From CAWFFV01 sp963814985 (GTDB lineage: Bacteria > Chloroflexota > Ktedonobacteria > Ktedonobacterales > Ktedonobacteraceae): a stretch of 64,000 nucleotides of DNA. Under the pieces are notes generated by a model. It ran no database searches and was not told the DNA's origin. It saw only the letters and a list, made by a program, of their open reading frames with translations. This document shows, in pieces, positions 1 to 9,036 of this stretch. The translations under genes were made by a program, and so were the position numbers. The DNA lies in contig CAWFFV010000057.1 in the NCBI GenBank assembly GCA_963814985.1, positions 467,854 through 531,853 of the forward strand. The letters run 5' to 3'. The first letter of the stretch is position 1. Each line of letters starts with the position of its first letter.

Positions 1-974
1 TTGCGACGACGCGCTTTCCCTATGATGCCGCTTTGCGCTACTCAAAAGAGCCTGATTTCTTGACATGGAGTGATCGCCTACACATCTATGGGCTAGATTT
101 ACGCCATATTCCCAGCATCGAGAGCTTTACACATTCTCTACAGTTGACCTACTCCAGATTGGATATTCTTATCAATAACGCAGCTCAGACAGTGCGCAGG
201 CCACCAGCATTTTATGCTCATCTGATGCCCTTTGAAGCACTGCCAATTGCGAAGTTACCACAACAGCTTCAACCACTGCTGGGTATTGAACAGCGAAAAG
301 CGCTTCCTGTTGGAAATGCATCTGTGCTTGCTCTAGCACCTACAATGGAAGTACAGAGGTCACAAGATATGCGAACTGAGGGGGTACCTGCTTTATCGGC
401 AGAGCTCTCCCAGGTTCCAGTTCTAGCAGGCGATGAGCAACATGACCTCGATCAATTTCCTCCTGGCAAGTTTGATCTGGATGGTCAGCAGATAGATAAA
501 CGTACACATAACACCTGGGTGATGAGGTTAGAAGAGGTTGCTATCCCGGAAATTGTAGAAGTGCAATTGATCAATGCAATAGCACCTACCATCCTGATTA
601 GCCAGCTCAAGCCGCTCATGCTCCGTCAAAGAGAGACAAGTGGCTATATTATCAATGTCTCTGCAATTGAGGGACAATTTGCTAGCTCGAAACGTGGTCA
701 CCACCCTCATACGAATATGGCGAAAGCAGCCTTGAATATGCTCACTTATACATCAGCAGCTGAGTTTGCCAGAGATAACATCTTTATGAACAGCGTCGAT
801 CCTGGCTGGATTTCTCAGCAAGTCCCTATTGATCATAAAATGCCTGAAGATCGTGTTCCGCTGGATGAAGTGGATGCCGCAGCCCGTATTTGCGATCCTA
901 TCTTTGTTGGCGAGACGACAGAACTCCACGAGTATGGAAAGTTTTTGAAAGATTACGTTACAGCTCCCTGGTAA
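1..974 (+). CDS. SDR-family oxidoreductase, 5' end cut by window edge
   Basis: The reading frame is open from base 3, so the gene starts outside the window and its Rossmann glycine motif is missing. The visible part has the NNA signature (LDILINNAAQ) and the NVSAIEGQF strand that carries the catalytic Ser of short-chain dehydrogenases. A long insertion between these, about 100 residues, is larger than in classical SDRs. Where YxxxK is expected the sequence reads TNMAK, so the general-acid Tyr appears replaced by Thr; the Lys is present. An NAD(P)-dependent dehydrogenase role follows from the family, the substrate is unknown, and the Tyr change makes classical catalysis doubtful. It faces the next gene convergently with a 4-bp gap. 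Confidence 0.8.
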   Translation, partial: ATTRFPYDAALRYSKEPDFLTWSDRLHIYGLDLRHIPSIESFTHSLQLTYSRLDILINNAAQTVRRPPAFYAHLMPFEALPIAKLPQQLQPLLGIEQRKALPVGNASVLALAPTMEVQRSQDMRTEGVPALSAELSQVPVLAGDEQHDLDQFPPGKFDLDGQQIDKRTHNTWVMRLEEVAIPEIVEVQLINAIAPTILISQLKPLMLRQRETSGYIINVSAIEGQFASSKRGHHPHTNMAKAALNMLTYTSAAEFARDNIFMNSVDPGWISQQVPIDHKMPEDRVPLDEVDAAARICDPIFVGETTELHEYGKFLKDYVTAPW

Positions 975-978
975 TCTG

Positions 979-2127
979 CTAGTTCACATCTACCCAGACA
1001 CCACCTTTTTGTGAACTTTCGACGGCTTTGACCACAAATTGGATACCCCGCAAACCGTCATAGACCGTGGGATAGCCTCCCTCGGGTTTCTGACCGGTTT
1101 CTACCCGGCGAATATCGGCGATGGCGGCTTTATAAAGATTAGCAAAAGCTTCATAGAAACCCTCTGGATGACCTGCTGGTAGGCGTGAGGCATCCTTTGC
1201 ATCATCACTCATATAGCCAAGACCTGTACGTAGAATCTGGCGTGGTTGTCCGTGTGGCTTAAAGATAAGCGTGTTGGGTTCCATCTGATGCCATTCCAGG
1301 CCAGCCTTGCTGCCATAGAGACGAATACTCAGGTTGTTCTCTTCGCCAGCAGCTATCTGTGAGCAGGTAAGTATCCCTTTACCACCGTTTTCCAGTCTGA
1401 GCAACATATTGGCATCATCATCAAGGCGTCTGCCCTCAATAAAGGTCGTCAGATCTGCGTTCAGTGAAGCTATCTTCAAGCCTGTAATAAATTCGAGCAG
1501 GTTTTCAGCATGTGTCCCGATATCGCCCACGCAACCTGAGATCCCCGATTTCGCGGGATCGGTACGCCATGATGCCTGCTTATTGCCACTTTGCTCCAGT
1601 GGTTCCATAAGCCAATCCTGGATATATTCCACCAAAACTTTTCTAATATCCCCGATTTCTCCCTGACGTACCATATGACGAGCCTGGCGTACGGCAGGGT
1701 AGCCAGTATAGTTATGAGTGAGAGCAAAGACGAGATGGCTCTGTTCGACGAGCGTAACCAGTGCTCGTGCCTCTTGCAGATCAAAGGTCATAGGCTTGTC
1801 GCTGACAACATGAATACCCTGCTCCAGAAAAGCCCGTGCTACACTATAGTGCAAGTGATTGGGGGTTGTTACCATGACAAAATCGATGCCGTCTGATAAT
1901 TTTGCTTCTGCCTGAGCCATCTCCTGGAAACTATTGTAGGAGCGCTTTAAATACCATGCCTCAGCAGAAGCAAGGGCACGTTGTGGGTGAGTAGACATCG
2001 CTCCTGCTACGACCTCCGCCTGATCATCCAGTTCGGCAGCGATGCGATGGACTGCACCGATAAAGGAACCCTGGCCTCCGCCAACGATACCTGCACGTAA
2101 TTTCCTCTTTGCTACATCCCGATCCAT
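979..2127 (-). CDS. Gfo/Idh/MocA-family oxidoreductase
   Basis: A 382-residue protein predicted to oxidise or reduce a sugar or sugar derivative with NAD(P). The N-terminal Rossmann fold is marked by GIVGGGQGSFIG, followed by TTPNHLH and SDKPMT, the counterpart of the family's EKP motif. The C-terminal half fits the alpha/beta substrate domain. I chose the ATG at 2127 because GAGAGGAGCG precedes it; an upstream in-frame ATG at 2199 would add 24 residues with no domain content. It lies 50 bp downstream of the co-oriented sugar isomerase gene, a common pairing in sugar or inositol catabolism. The exact substrate cannot be read from sequence. Confidence 0.9.
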   Translation of the reverse strand: MDRDVAKRKLRAGIVGGGQGSFIGAVHRIAAELDDQAEVVAGAMSTHPQRALASAEAWYLKRSYNSFQEMAQAEAKLSDGIDFVMVTTPNHLHYSVARAFLEQGIHVVSDKPMTFDLQEARALVTLVEQSHLVFALTHNYTGYPAVRQARHMVRQGEIGDIRKVLVEYIQDWLMEPLEQSGNKQASWRTDPAKSGISGCVGDIGTHAENLLEFITGLKIASLNADLTTFIEGRRLDDDANMLLRLENGGKGILTCSQIAAGEENNLSIRLYGSKAGLEWHQMEPNTLIFKPHGQPRQILRTGLGYMSDDAKDASRLPAGHPEGFYEAFANLYKAAIADIRRVETGQKPEGGYPTVYDGLRGIQFVVKAVESSQKGGVWVDVN

Positions 2128-2177
2128 GGTTTGTTCGCTCCTCTCTAACTTTAGACAATTGGCAATATTTGGCCCGT

Positions 2178-3224
2178 TTACAAGCCAAGGATGCGGCAAT
2201 TCGTCTCTTCGTCTTGTTCACCTGCGGCAAAATCATCAAATGCCCTGACAGGCGTATCAATGAGCATGCTCTTGATAAAGGCTGCACCCTCGCGTGCACC
2301 TTGCACTGAATCTTTAATACAACATTCCCATTCGAGTACGGCCCAACTTGAGTAACCGTTCTGTGTAAGTTTGGAGAGGATCTTCTTGAAGTCAACCTGC
2401 CCATCGCCGAGGCTACGGAAGCGGCCTGGACGCTCCTTCCAGTCCTGATAGCCTCCATAGACCCCTGATCTTGGTGAAGGATTGTATTCCGCATCTTTCA
2501 CATGGAATGCTTTGATATGGTTTTTGTAGCAATCAAGGTAACCGATGTAATCCATGCATTGTAATATAAAATGAGAGGGATCATATAAAATATGTACCCT
2601 GGGATGATTACCCGTTGCAGCCAGGAAACGCTCGAAGGTGATCCCATCATGGAGATCTTCACCAGGATGAATCTCATAGGCAAGATCAATACCATACTCT
2701 TCTGCCACATTTAGGATCGGTTCCCAATGCTTTGCCAATTCTTTGAAGCCCAGTTCCACCAGACCTTGGGGACGCTGCGGCCAGGGATACATCGTATGCC
2801 ATAAGAGTGCTCCCGAAAATGTGGGCATAGCGCTCAATCCGAGGTTTCTTGAGGCCTTGATAGCTTTGATTACCTCGCTGACAGCCCACTCCTGTCTGGC
2901 TTTTGGATTATCGTGCAATTCTTTGGGGGCAAAAGCGTTGAACTGAATGTCGTATGCCGGATGTACAGCTACAAGTTGGCCCTGGAGATGTGTAGAGATT
3001 TCAGTTACCGCCAGCCCATTGCAACGTCCCTTCAGGTCGTCGCAGTACTGTTTTGATTCTGCCGCCTGATTTAGATCAATCAGACGACTATCCCAGGAGG
3101 GGATTTGTACCCCGAGAAATCCCAGATCTTTGGCCCATTGAGTAATACTTTCCAGTGTGTTGTAGGGGGGAATATCCTGAACAAACTGTGCTAGAAACAG
3201 CGCTGGTCCCTTAATTTGTGACAT
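2178..3224 (-). CDS. Sugar phosphate isomerase/epimerase (xylose isomerase-like TIM barrel)
   Basis: A 348-residue protein of the AP endonuclease 2/xylose isomerase-like TIM-barrel family. Metal-binding type segments are visible: YEIHPGE, ILYDPSHF, HVKDAE and VLEWEC, which supply Glu, Asp, His and Glu in the usual order. The start ATG at 3224 has a strong site, GGAGG five bases upstream. It is the first gene of a two-gene unit with the Gfo/Idh oxidoreductase. The pair probably epimerises and oxidises a sugar or cyclitol, which is inference from the pairing. Confidence 0.9.
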   Translation of the reverse strand: MSQIKGPALFLAQFVQDIPPYNTLESITQWAKDLGFLGVQIPSWDSRLIDLNQAAESKQYCDDLKGRCNGLAVTEISTHLQGQLVAVHPAYDIQFNAFAPKELHDNPKARQEWAVSEVIKAIKASRNLGLSAMPTFSGALLWHTMYPWPQRPQGLVELGFKELAKHWEPILNVAEEYGIDLAYEIHPGEDLHDGITFERFLAATGNHPRVHILYDPSHFILQCMDYIGYLDCYKNHIKAFHVKDAEYNPSPRSGVYGGYQDWKERPGRFRSLGDGQVDFKKILSKLTQNGYSSWAVLEWECCIKDSVQGAREGAAFIKSMLIDTPVRAFDDFAAGEQDEETNCRILGL

Positions 3225-3418
3225 CTTTTCCTCCTTTGGAGTAGATCTCTTAACCATTATCACCTGATGGAATTGTGATGATGTATATTTCCTATAGCCA
3301 TAAAGCGGGTGATGTGTATAATTACGAATTGGGTAGCTCGTGTTTAGTGTACAATATTTACGGTTTGTCACTCAAACTTCAGTGTAGATACGTCTGTGAT
3401 CAGATAATACATATATTG

Positions 3419-3581
3419 GTGCCACATTGTCCCTCTTGTACGCAAAAAAACGCAAGCGAATTGGAAGCATTGTGTGTATTGTGGCACATCGCTTGTACGC
3501 ATATGTTCGCAGTGTGGAACGTTGCAACCCGAACTCGAAGGGAGCCGTTTCTGTTATGAGTGTGGGAGCCAATTGGCGTGA
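3419..3581 (+). pseudogene. Double zinc-ribbon small protein, frameshifted
   Basis: Two frames together read four Cys pairs: CPSC, CVYC, CSQC and CYEC, each pair of pairs forming a zinc ribbon. The first pair is in one frame and the other three in the next. Removing one A from the seven-A run at 3444-3450 gives a continuous product of about 53 residues ending at the TGA at 3579-3581. No convincing start or ribosome site is seen; GTG at 3419 is only the nearest option, and an ATG at 3275 is in the same first frame. It may be a real small gene hit by a sequencing indel, or the leftover C-terminal tail of a larger regulator. Confidence 0.45.
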
Positions 3582-3613
3582 ATGGGAACATGCTCTGCTA
3601 TCTCCTCTCGCCA

Positions 3614-3642
3614 GAGTGAGCACGCGCTTTGCGTGCCCACTC
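3614..3642. terminator. Hairpin between zinc-ribbon remnant and beta-propeller gene
   Basis: GAGTG-A-GCACGC and GCGTGC-C-CACTC pair around a GCTTT loop, an 11-bp stem with one mismatch. It sits between convergent coding sequences, so it could end transcription from either side. There is no long T run. Confidence 0.4.
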
Positions 3643-3696
3643 CACAGGTATGGTTATCTCATCATTACTACAAAGAACACATCAAGTCTGGTGAGA

Positions 3697-5166
3697 TCAG
3701 GCGAAGGTGGCCTGGCACATGTTATTCCCGAATGGCATGTGCCAGAGCTGTGCGCCATTGCTGGCCTTGAAGGCATTTATCTCACTCCTGGTGCCGTTGT
3801 TAAATTGGGTATAGAGAACACCATCTTGTAAGCCCAGTGGAGAATCTCCCGTCTGCCAGGCTACACTTTCCTGCCAGAGAGGTGTCCCATCAGCGGCTTT
3901 CAGCGCAGCAATTCCTGTTGAACCTTCTTCATTTTTGGTCTGGTATACAATATACAATGTATCTGAGTTGATCAGAATATTGCCACCCAGGTTGATCTTC
4001 TGATGCCAGAGGAGCTTGCCGTTATGAGCATTGAAAGCATCGAGAGTCCCGTTGGGCAAGTCAACATAAATGGTAGTATCAGTGATCGTTGGCACTCTTA
4101 CTCCATCAGGTATGATGGGTGACTCCCAGAGTTTTTCACCTGCCCTGGCATCGAATGCTATGATGCACCCACTACCACCTATGATCAGGACCTGGGTGTA
4201 TACGATGCCATTTTTCACCTGGAGACCCTCCAGTAACTGATTGGAGGCAATCGGCTGATGCCAGACGGGCACCTTGTCGGAGAGTCTCATTGCAGAGATG
4301 CCAGTTGTTGTTGTGTAGTAAAGGATACCATTGGCTACTACTGGCAAGTTCCATCCTCCTGCGGGTGCCTGATAGGTGGCCTTGATAGTTCCATCAGAGG
4401 GGTTGAGTGCAAGGAGGGCAGTAGGAGTGATCACACCATTTTCTGCGTAGAGCAAACCATCGGCCAGAAATGGCCAGCTCATGTCTGCATGGGACCAGCG
4501 TATGTGACCATTTCTTGTATCTAACGCAAAGAGCCGATCCGAGACGACATAGACTGTATCGCCTATGACGGTGGGTGTGCCGACATCGGACCGAGGGTCT
4601 GTTGATGGGATGGATGTGTGCCAGACGGATTTGCACGTCTGAGGGTCGATCTTTTCAACTCCCCCCACTTTGCTAAGGTAGAGGCCATGAGATGATACAG
4701 TATTCTTCAATTGGGAACCGTCCTGACCACTATAGTATTGAGAGCAAGCTGGGCTGGCAGGAGGTTGGGAACTAGTCTGACTGGAGTGCCCAGCTTGCAG
4801 GAGTAGAAGCAAACTGCCGACGATCAGAGACGTGAAGAAAACGGCTGCGATCATTCCGAGCCGAAGCGAGCTTTTCCGTTTGACGGAGGGTACTTCTAGT
4901 TGCATCGGTTGAATTCTTTCCTTATGGGTTCCGTTCAATGGTCCTCGTGATCTTTCATCTGATTGCATCGTGATAGTATGTTCAGTCACATGCTGTGTCA
5001 GCCGTTCCCACATTTGCTCTGTAGAGCGTTTATCCGCCTCGTAGTGTGCATGTAACTGCTGGATCACCTGAGCGTTGGGAGACCATGGCTCCTCGTGCGG
5101 AGAGTAGGTGAGCTGGTCGATTTGCTCCTCGACACTCTCAGGCATAAAGGCATCATCCTGGTTCAT
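3697..5166 (-). CDS. Membrane-anchored PQQ-like beta-propeller protein (putative anti-sigma partner)
   Basis: A 489-residue protein. Residues 1-100 are polar and cytosolic, about 102-124 form one membrane helix, and the rest is outside the membrane as a PQQ-like beta-propeller with repeated motifs of the type G-x-x-LWxxxx and DGxxxWxxxx. The ATG at 5166 has GGAGGAGAG just upstream and overlaps the end of the sigma-factor gene by 14 bp, so the two are translationally coupled. That arrangement is typical of ECF sigma factors with a membrane anti-sigma or sensor; the N-terminal segment is the likely sigma-binding part. No ZAS zinc motif is visible. The ligand of the propeller is unknown. Confidence 0.75.
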   Translation of the reverse strand: MNQDDAFMPESVEEQIDQLTYSPHEEPWSPNAQVIQQLHAHYEADKRSTEQMWERLTQHVTEHTITMQSDERSRGPLNGTHKERIQPMQLEVPSVKRKSSLRLGMIAAVFFTSLIVGSLLLLLQAGHSSQTSSQPPASPACSQYYSGQDGSQLKNTVSSHGLYLSKVGGVEKIDPQTCKSVWHTSIPSTDPRSDVGTPTVIGDTVYVVSDRLFALDTRNGHIRWSHADMSWPFLADGLLYAENGVITPTALLALNPSDGTIKATYQAPAGGWNLPVVANGILYYTTTTGISAMRLSDKVPVWHQPIASNQLLEGLQVKNGIVYTQVLIIGGSGCIIAFDARAGEKLWESPIIPDGVRVPTITDTTIYVDLPNGTLDAFNAHNGKLLWHQKINLGGNILINSDTLYIVYQTKNEEGSTGIAALKAADGTPLWQESVAWQTGDSPLGLQDGVLYTQFNNGTRSEINAFKASNGAQLWHMPFGNNMCQATFA

Positions 5167-5725
5167 TACTCTCCTCCTCCGGTTGTCTACTATAGATGTC
5201 GCGCAGGCGATTGAGGGCGCGGGAAAGCAAGACGCGAATAGCCCCCTCACTCTTGTTGAGGAGACGACTGATCTCAGTGCAGCGAAGACCGTTGGCGAAA
5301 CGAAGCTGTACGATAGTTTGATAGTGTTCGGGCAGTTGGCTCAGTCGTGCAGTGAGCAATGCATCTTCTTCGTGACGAAGCGCAACCTGGTCTGGACTCA
5401 GGTGCTCATCCACGAAGAGCGTTTCCGCAACAGCTTCTACTGCAACAGTGGGCCGACGGACCGAACGACGATGTTGGTCAATACATTTGTGATAGGCGAC
5501 GCGCCGCAACCAGGCCAGTTGCTCCTGCTCATTGGATGCAAAGAGCGAGGTGTTCCCCTGTTCCAGCGCTGCAATGAAAACCTCAACCACGATATCTTCA
5601 GCATCTTCTCGCGATGGCACATGTTGTCGTACATAGGCCAGAAGAGACATTGCATGCAGTTGATACACGCGCGCAATAGGAGTGTCATCGGCAAGAGAAG
5701 CAGATCGACACAAACTATGTTGCAT
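5153..5725 (-). CDS. ECF-type RNA polymerase sigma factor
   Basis: A 190-residue sigma-70 family protein. Region 2 runs over about residues 15-85, with YVRQHVPSREDAEDIVVEVF as the -10 binding part. Region 4 lies at about 120-180, with the helix-turn-helix EISRLLNKSEGAIRVLLSRA for -35 contact. AAGGATG lies six bases before the ATG at 5725. It is cotranscribed with the overlapping beta-propeller membrane protein, which is the likely regulator of its activity. Confidence 0.93.
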   Translation of the reverse strand: MQHSLCRSASLADDTPIARVYQLHAMSLLAYVRQHVPSREDAEDIVVEVFIAALEQGNTSLFASNEQEQLAWLRRVAYHKCIDQHRRSVRRPTVAVEAVAETLFVDEHLSPDQVALRHEEDALLTARLSQLPEHYQTIVQLRFANGLRCTEISRLLNKSEGAIRVLLSRALNRLRDIYSRQPEEESNEPG

Positions 5726-6008
5726 AAAAGCATCCTTTACAATGGCAGTTTTAGAGATCTCACTACAGGATCGTTACAACCAGAAAAACGTTACATGTTC
5801 TCCTGTCCTGCCAGCAGGGAGTACTAACATGCCCCGCTGTTTCTCTTCCATTAACAAATTTGCTGCCAATCCTCTTGCGTTTTATCAAGATAGCTTTAAG
5901 GTTATTCTTCCGATAGCTCTCGACATAAGAGGGAAATATCGTGTAGACTGAAATTAGAAGCCTGGAGAGCGGCTGTAGCTCTTCTCTAGTGAGAAGGATG
6001 GACTGTTG

Positions 6009-6722
6009 ATGTCTGATATACGTGTCACCGTATGGAATGAAAATCGCCATGAGCAACATGATAAAAGAGTGGCTGCTATTTATCCTGAAGGAATTCATGG
6101 AGCATTGGCTGCGCCATTACGCAAAGCTGGATTTCAGGTGCGTGCTGCAACACTTGATGAACCTGAACATGGACTCTCTGCCGAGGTTCTCGATACAACC
6201 GATGTACTCATCTGGTGGGGACATCTTGCTCACAACGAAGTAAGCGATGAGATAGTAGCACGAGTGCAACAGCGAATATTAGATGGTATGGGGCTGATCG
6301 TACTCCATTCTGGTCACTTCTCGAAGCTATTCAAGCGTTTAATGGGAACAAGTTGTAATCTCAAGTGGCGTGAAGCAAATGACCATGAGCGTCTCTGGGT
6401 TGTTGCGCCAGGGCATCCTATCACAGAGGGACTGGGTGAGTACTTTGAGATAGAACATGAAGAAATGTATGGTGAACATTTTGATGTACCACCACCGGAA
6501 ACTCTGATCTTCGTAAGTTGGTTTAGTGGGGGTGAAATATTTCGCAGTGGTTGCTGTTATACGCGGGGGCGTGGCAAGATCTTCTACTTCCGTCCTGGCC
6601 ATGAGACATTGCCGACCTATCATCATCCGGAGGTACAGCGAGTGATTACTAATGCTGTCCGTTGGGCTGCGCCAACATTGGGTGCAGCACGTATTTTCGG
6701 AAATACGCCTGCACTAGAGTGA
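6009..6722 (+). CDS. ThuA-like (trehalose utilisation) domain protein
   Basis: A 237-residue ThuA-domain protein of the glutamine-amidotransferase-like fold. Visible features are VTVWNENRHE at the N-terminus, DVLIWWGH, GLIVLHSGH and the C-terminal GRGKIFYFRPGHE, all typical of the family. ThuA proteins accompany uptake and breakdown of trehalose-like disaccharides, often with Gfo/Idh oxidoreductases such as the one at 979-2127; the reaction is not firmly known. GAAGGAT precedes the ATG at 6009. The TGA stop (6720-6722) lies inside the left end of the inverted-repeat element that follows. Confidence 0.88.
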   Translation: MSDIRVTVWNENRHEQHDKRVAAIYPEGIHGALAAPLRKAGFQVRAATLDEPEHGLSAEVLDTTDVLIWWGHLAHNEVSDEIVARVQQRILDGMGLIVLHSGHFSKLFKRLMGTSCNLKWREANDHERLWVVAPGHPITEGLGEYFEIEHEEMYGEHFDVPPPETLIFVSWFSGGEIFRSGCCYTRGRGKIFYFRPGHETLPTYHHPEVQRVITNAVRWAAPTLGAARIFGNTPALE

Positions 6723-6893
6723 GTCATCCCGGTAACTATTCAGGTCCCTTTTTCTGATTCCTCAGCGCCTACGGCGCTTCGCAGGTTGTTTTATGTGGGT
6801 TGCGTGTTTGCGGCGCAAACACGCAACCCACATAAAACAAGAGCGAGCCACCGCAGGTGGCGAGGGTACCTGAATAGTTACCGAGATGACTCA
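6720..6893. repeat. Structured repeat copy 1: terminal inverted repeats with three internal hairpins
   Basis: A 174-bp element filling the convergent gap between the ThuA-like and L,D-transpeptidase genes. Its ends are near-perfect inverted repeats: TGAGTCATC at the edge and CGGTAACTATTCAGG just inside. Inside are a short AGCGCC/GGCGCT hairpin (about 6765-6779), a 27-bp nearly loopless palindrome (6786-6812 with 6814-6840), and a CCACC-GCA-GGTGG hairpin (6849-6861). Copies occur at 10949-11105 and 63499-63640. It could be a MITE-like element, a structured RNA or a two-way terminator; I do not recognise the family. Confidence 0.85.
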
Positions 6894-6896
6894 TGT

Positions 6897-7991
6897 TTAG
6901 TAGATGATGACGCTGGTGTATAGTTTGACAAACCCATAGACCCAACCTGCATTCTGTGTTGAGAGATTGACACAGCCATGCGAGCCTTGCGATGAGAAGC
7001 TATCTCCGCTGGAATCCTGGTGTGGGAAGTTGGTACCTGGACCATAGTCAGCACGCCACCAGCTATCATGGATAAAGTAGCCCTCACTGTGATACTGCAT
7101 CGCAAAATTGATTGGTGTATCAGGATACCAGTAAGGAGAGCTTTGAGGTACACCTGCCTTAAAAACTGTTGGTGATTGTTTGCCTTCAACCCACCACACT
7201 CCTGGAGGAGTAGGACGGTCAGGGCGTCCTGTTGTCACCAGAAAAGCATTTACAAGTTTCCCGTTGTCGTAGACGCGCATTGCCTGTTCTGAAACTGAGA
7301 CAACAATTACCTGGGAGTTAGCTTTACCATAATGTTGCATCAGTTGCATATCAGTTTTGTGAGGCTGATTGTAGGGAGTTTTGTCACTGGTATTGGCTGT
7401 CATTGCCTGGAAGTTAGTCAGGTACATATTGAGGTTTTCAATGGCTTGTTGATAATCCGCCATAGCCTTTGCGGAACTCAAATCGTCTTGTACCCAACCG
7501 CCAATACCATTATCGCTATATTCGTAATCCAGGGAATATGTCGTATTGTCATAGGTGTCATGGTAAGTATGGTTCTGTCCCCAACCTGTCACCTGTTGTT
7601 TGAGTTGCTGTTGAAGATTTTGGCTTTCAGCCTTCATCGCGGGTAGTTGGATGGCATTTACATGTGCGTTTAAGGCTGTCAATGCTGTATTATAAGCTGC
7701 ATTAGTCGTAGCGTTCTGCAATGCTTGTTGGTCGGCATTATATTGTTGCTGATATGTTGTGGTATTTCCACTATATTGCTTCATCAAGGAAACCCATTGC
7801 TGAAACGTCTGTAGTTGCATTTCTGCCTGGTTCTTCAATGTGACATCGATAGTGGGTAATGCCGCACTAGAACTTGTGCTGTTTGAGGAGTTACACGCAC
7901 TTAAGAGAAGGAGACATGCTACTAACCCACTAATTAGCACTGGCAAGAACTGCTGAATACCTTGCTTGTGCGGTTTATATTGGTAACTCAT
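6897..7991 (-). CDS. L,D-transpeptidase (YkuD) lipoprotein
   Basis: A 364-residue exported lipoprotein. The signal peptide ends in the lipobox LLSAC, lipidated Cys at residue 33. A Gln/Asn/Thr-rich helical region of about 180 residues follows, then the YkuD catalytic domain from about residue 225. The active-site motif SHGCVNLS is at 337-344, with Cys340 as nucleophile and an upstream HDSWW segment. It should make 3-3 peptidoglycan cross-links at the outer face of the membrane. The gene has a GAGGTGG site before the ATG and appears to be transcribed alone. Confidence 0.92.
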   Translation of the reverse strand: MSYQYKPHKQGIQQFLPVLISGLVACLLLLSACNSSNSTSSSAALPTIDVTLKNQAEMQLQTFQQWVSLMKQYSGNTTTYQQQYNADQQALQNATTNAAYNTALTALNAHVNAIQLPAMKAESQNLQQQLKQQVTGWGQNHTYHDTYDNTTYSLDYEYSDNGIGGWVQDDLSSAKAMADYQQAIENLNMYLTNFQAMTANTSDKTPYNQPHKTDMQLMQHYGKANSQVIVVSVSEQAMRVYDNGKLVNAFLVTTGRPDRPTPPGVWWVEGKQSPTVFKAGVPQSSPYWYPDTPINFAMQYHSEGYFIHDSWWRADYGPGTNFPHQDSSGDSFSSQGSHGCVNLSTQNAGWVYGFVKLYTSVIIY

Positions 7992-8108
7992 AAACTACCA
8001 CCTCGTACATCTTTTGCACATTTTTCAGGTGAAGATAAATAATACACGATAAACAAAACATCTTTTTACAAAGAAAGTATACCTGACTACGAGACTTTTC
8101 GCTATGAA

Positions 8109-8909
8109 CTAACTCACATTGATCCTGGTGATAATTTCCTGATGAAGCTCCTTTGTTCCTGCAATGACCAGTGAGAACCCCTCAGTTAAGTTGGTCATCG
8201 GACGCAATGTTTTACCCTCCTGGTCGCTAACGATGCCTCCCGCTTCGAGGACGATGCTTGCTGATGCCAGGAATGACTCACCAGTAATGACATTCCCAAG
8301 ATCGATGTAGGCATCGTAGGTGCCACTGGCAACATAGACACTGTCTATAGCGGAACTCCCTGTGCGTCGTACATGATTGGGAGGTGGTTGTGTAGTAAGC
8401 AACATTTGCACCCTATCCATGTCTCGTCCATCGAGATTGATCCCCGCTAAACAATCTTTGATGTTCCTGGTATCACTGACCTGACAGCGTCGTCCGTTGC
8501 GAAAGGCTCCCCCACCATGTTTGGCTTCGTAGACGGTGCCACTAAAAAGCTCTCCTACTAATGCCCATTGTACCTGTTTGGGGGTGATTGGGGCGTCAAT
8601 AGGTAAGACCGCAAGCGCTACACCAGCTGTCATAATGCCCCGCGCAACATTATTTGAACCATCTATCGGGTCAATTACGACACGATAAGAGGGAACAGAC
8701 GTTGTTGTGAAGGTAGGCCTTTCTTCTGTTATTACCTCAAAGCCGAGACCGCTCTCAACGAGTCCATTGATGATAATATCCTCTGCATCTCGATCAAACT
8801 GCATTGTTGTGTGTTGTGGTGACCGAAGATAGACCTTACTGCGATCGAAACGCTCGGATTGCGTGTAAGCACGTACTTGTCGAAATAACTGTTCAAGTAG
8901 TTCTAGCAT
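8109..8909 (-). CDS. Inositol monophosphatase-family phosphatase
   Basis: A 266-residue protein of the IMPase/FBPase/CysQ superfamily. The metal-binding motif VIDPIDGSNN is clear, preceded by an EERP segment that supplies the Glu ligand. The glycine-rich WALVGELFSGTVYEAKHGGGAF region is present. The second-domain WD(x)AG motif is weak: VITGESFLASASIVLEAGG occupies that place, so the Asp of the usual signature is not obvious. Substrate could be inositol phosphate, fructose bisphosphate or PAP. I chose the ATG at 8909 because the domain starts there; the ribosome site is weak. Confidence 0.8.
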   Translation of the reverse strand: MLELLEQLFRQVRAYTQSERFDRSKVYLRSPQHTTMQFDRDAEDIIINGLVESGLGFEVITEERPTFTTTSVPSYRVVIDPIDGSNNVARGIMTAGVALAVLPIDAPITPKQVQWALVGELFSGTVYEAKHGGGAFRNGRRCQVSDTRNIKDCLAGINLDGRDMDRVQMLLTTQPPPNHVRRTGSSAIDSVYVASGTYDAYIDLGNVITGESFLASASIVLEAGGIVSDQEGKTLRPMTNLTEGFSLVIAGTKELHQEIITRINVS

Positions 8910-9036
8910 GTATAATCTTTTTACCCATTCTTTTGCTTGTTGTCTGCAAATTAGCCGGTTCACGACTTGCCCACGTCGATTATACCACATGGAATACTAC
9001 CAGCTATATCTCTACTGTTATGAGCCAGTAACACTG

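Noticed and set aside
5763..6098. A 111-codon minus-strand frame in the gap between sigma and ThuA genes
   Set aside because: It overlaps the ThuA gene start, has no ribosome site and looks like random AT-rich translation.
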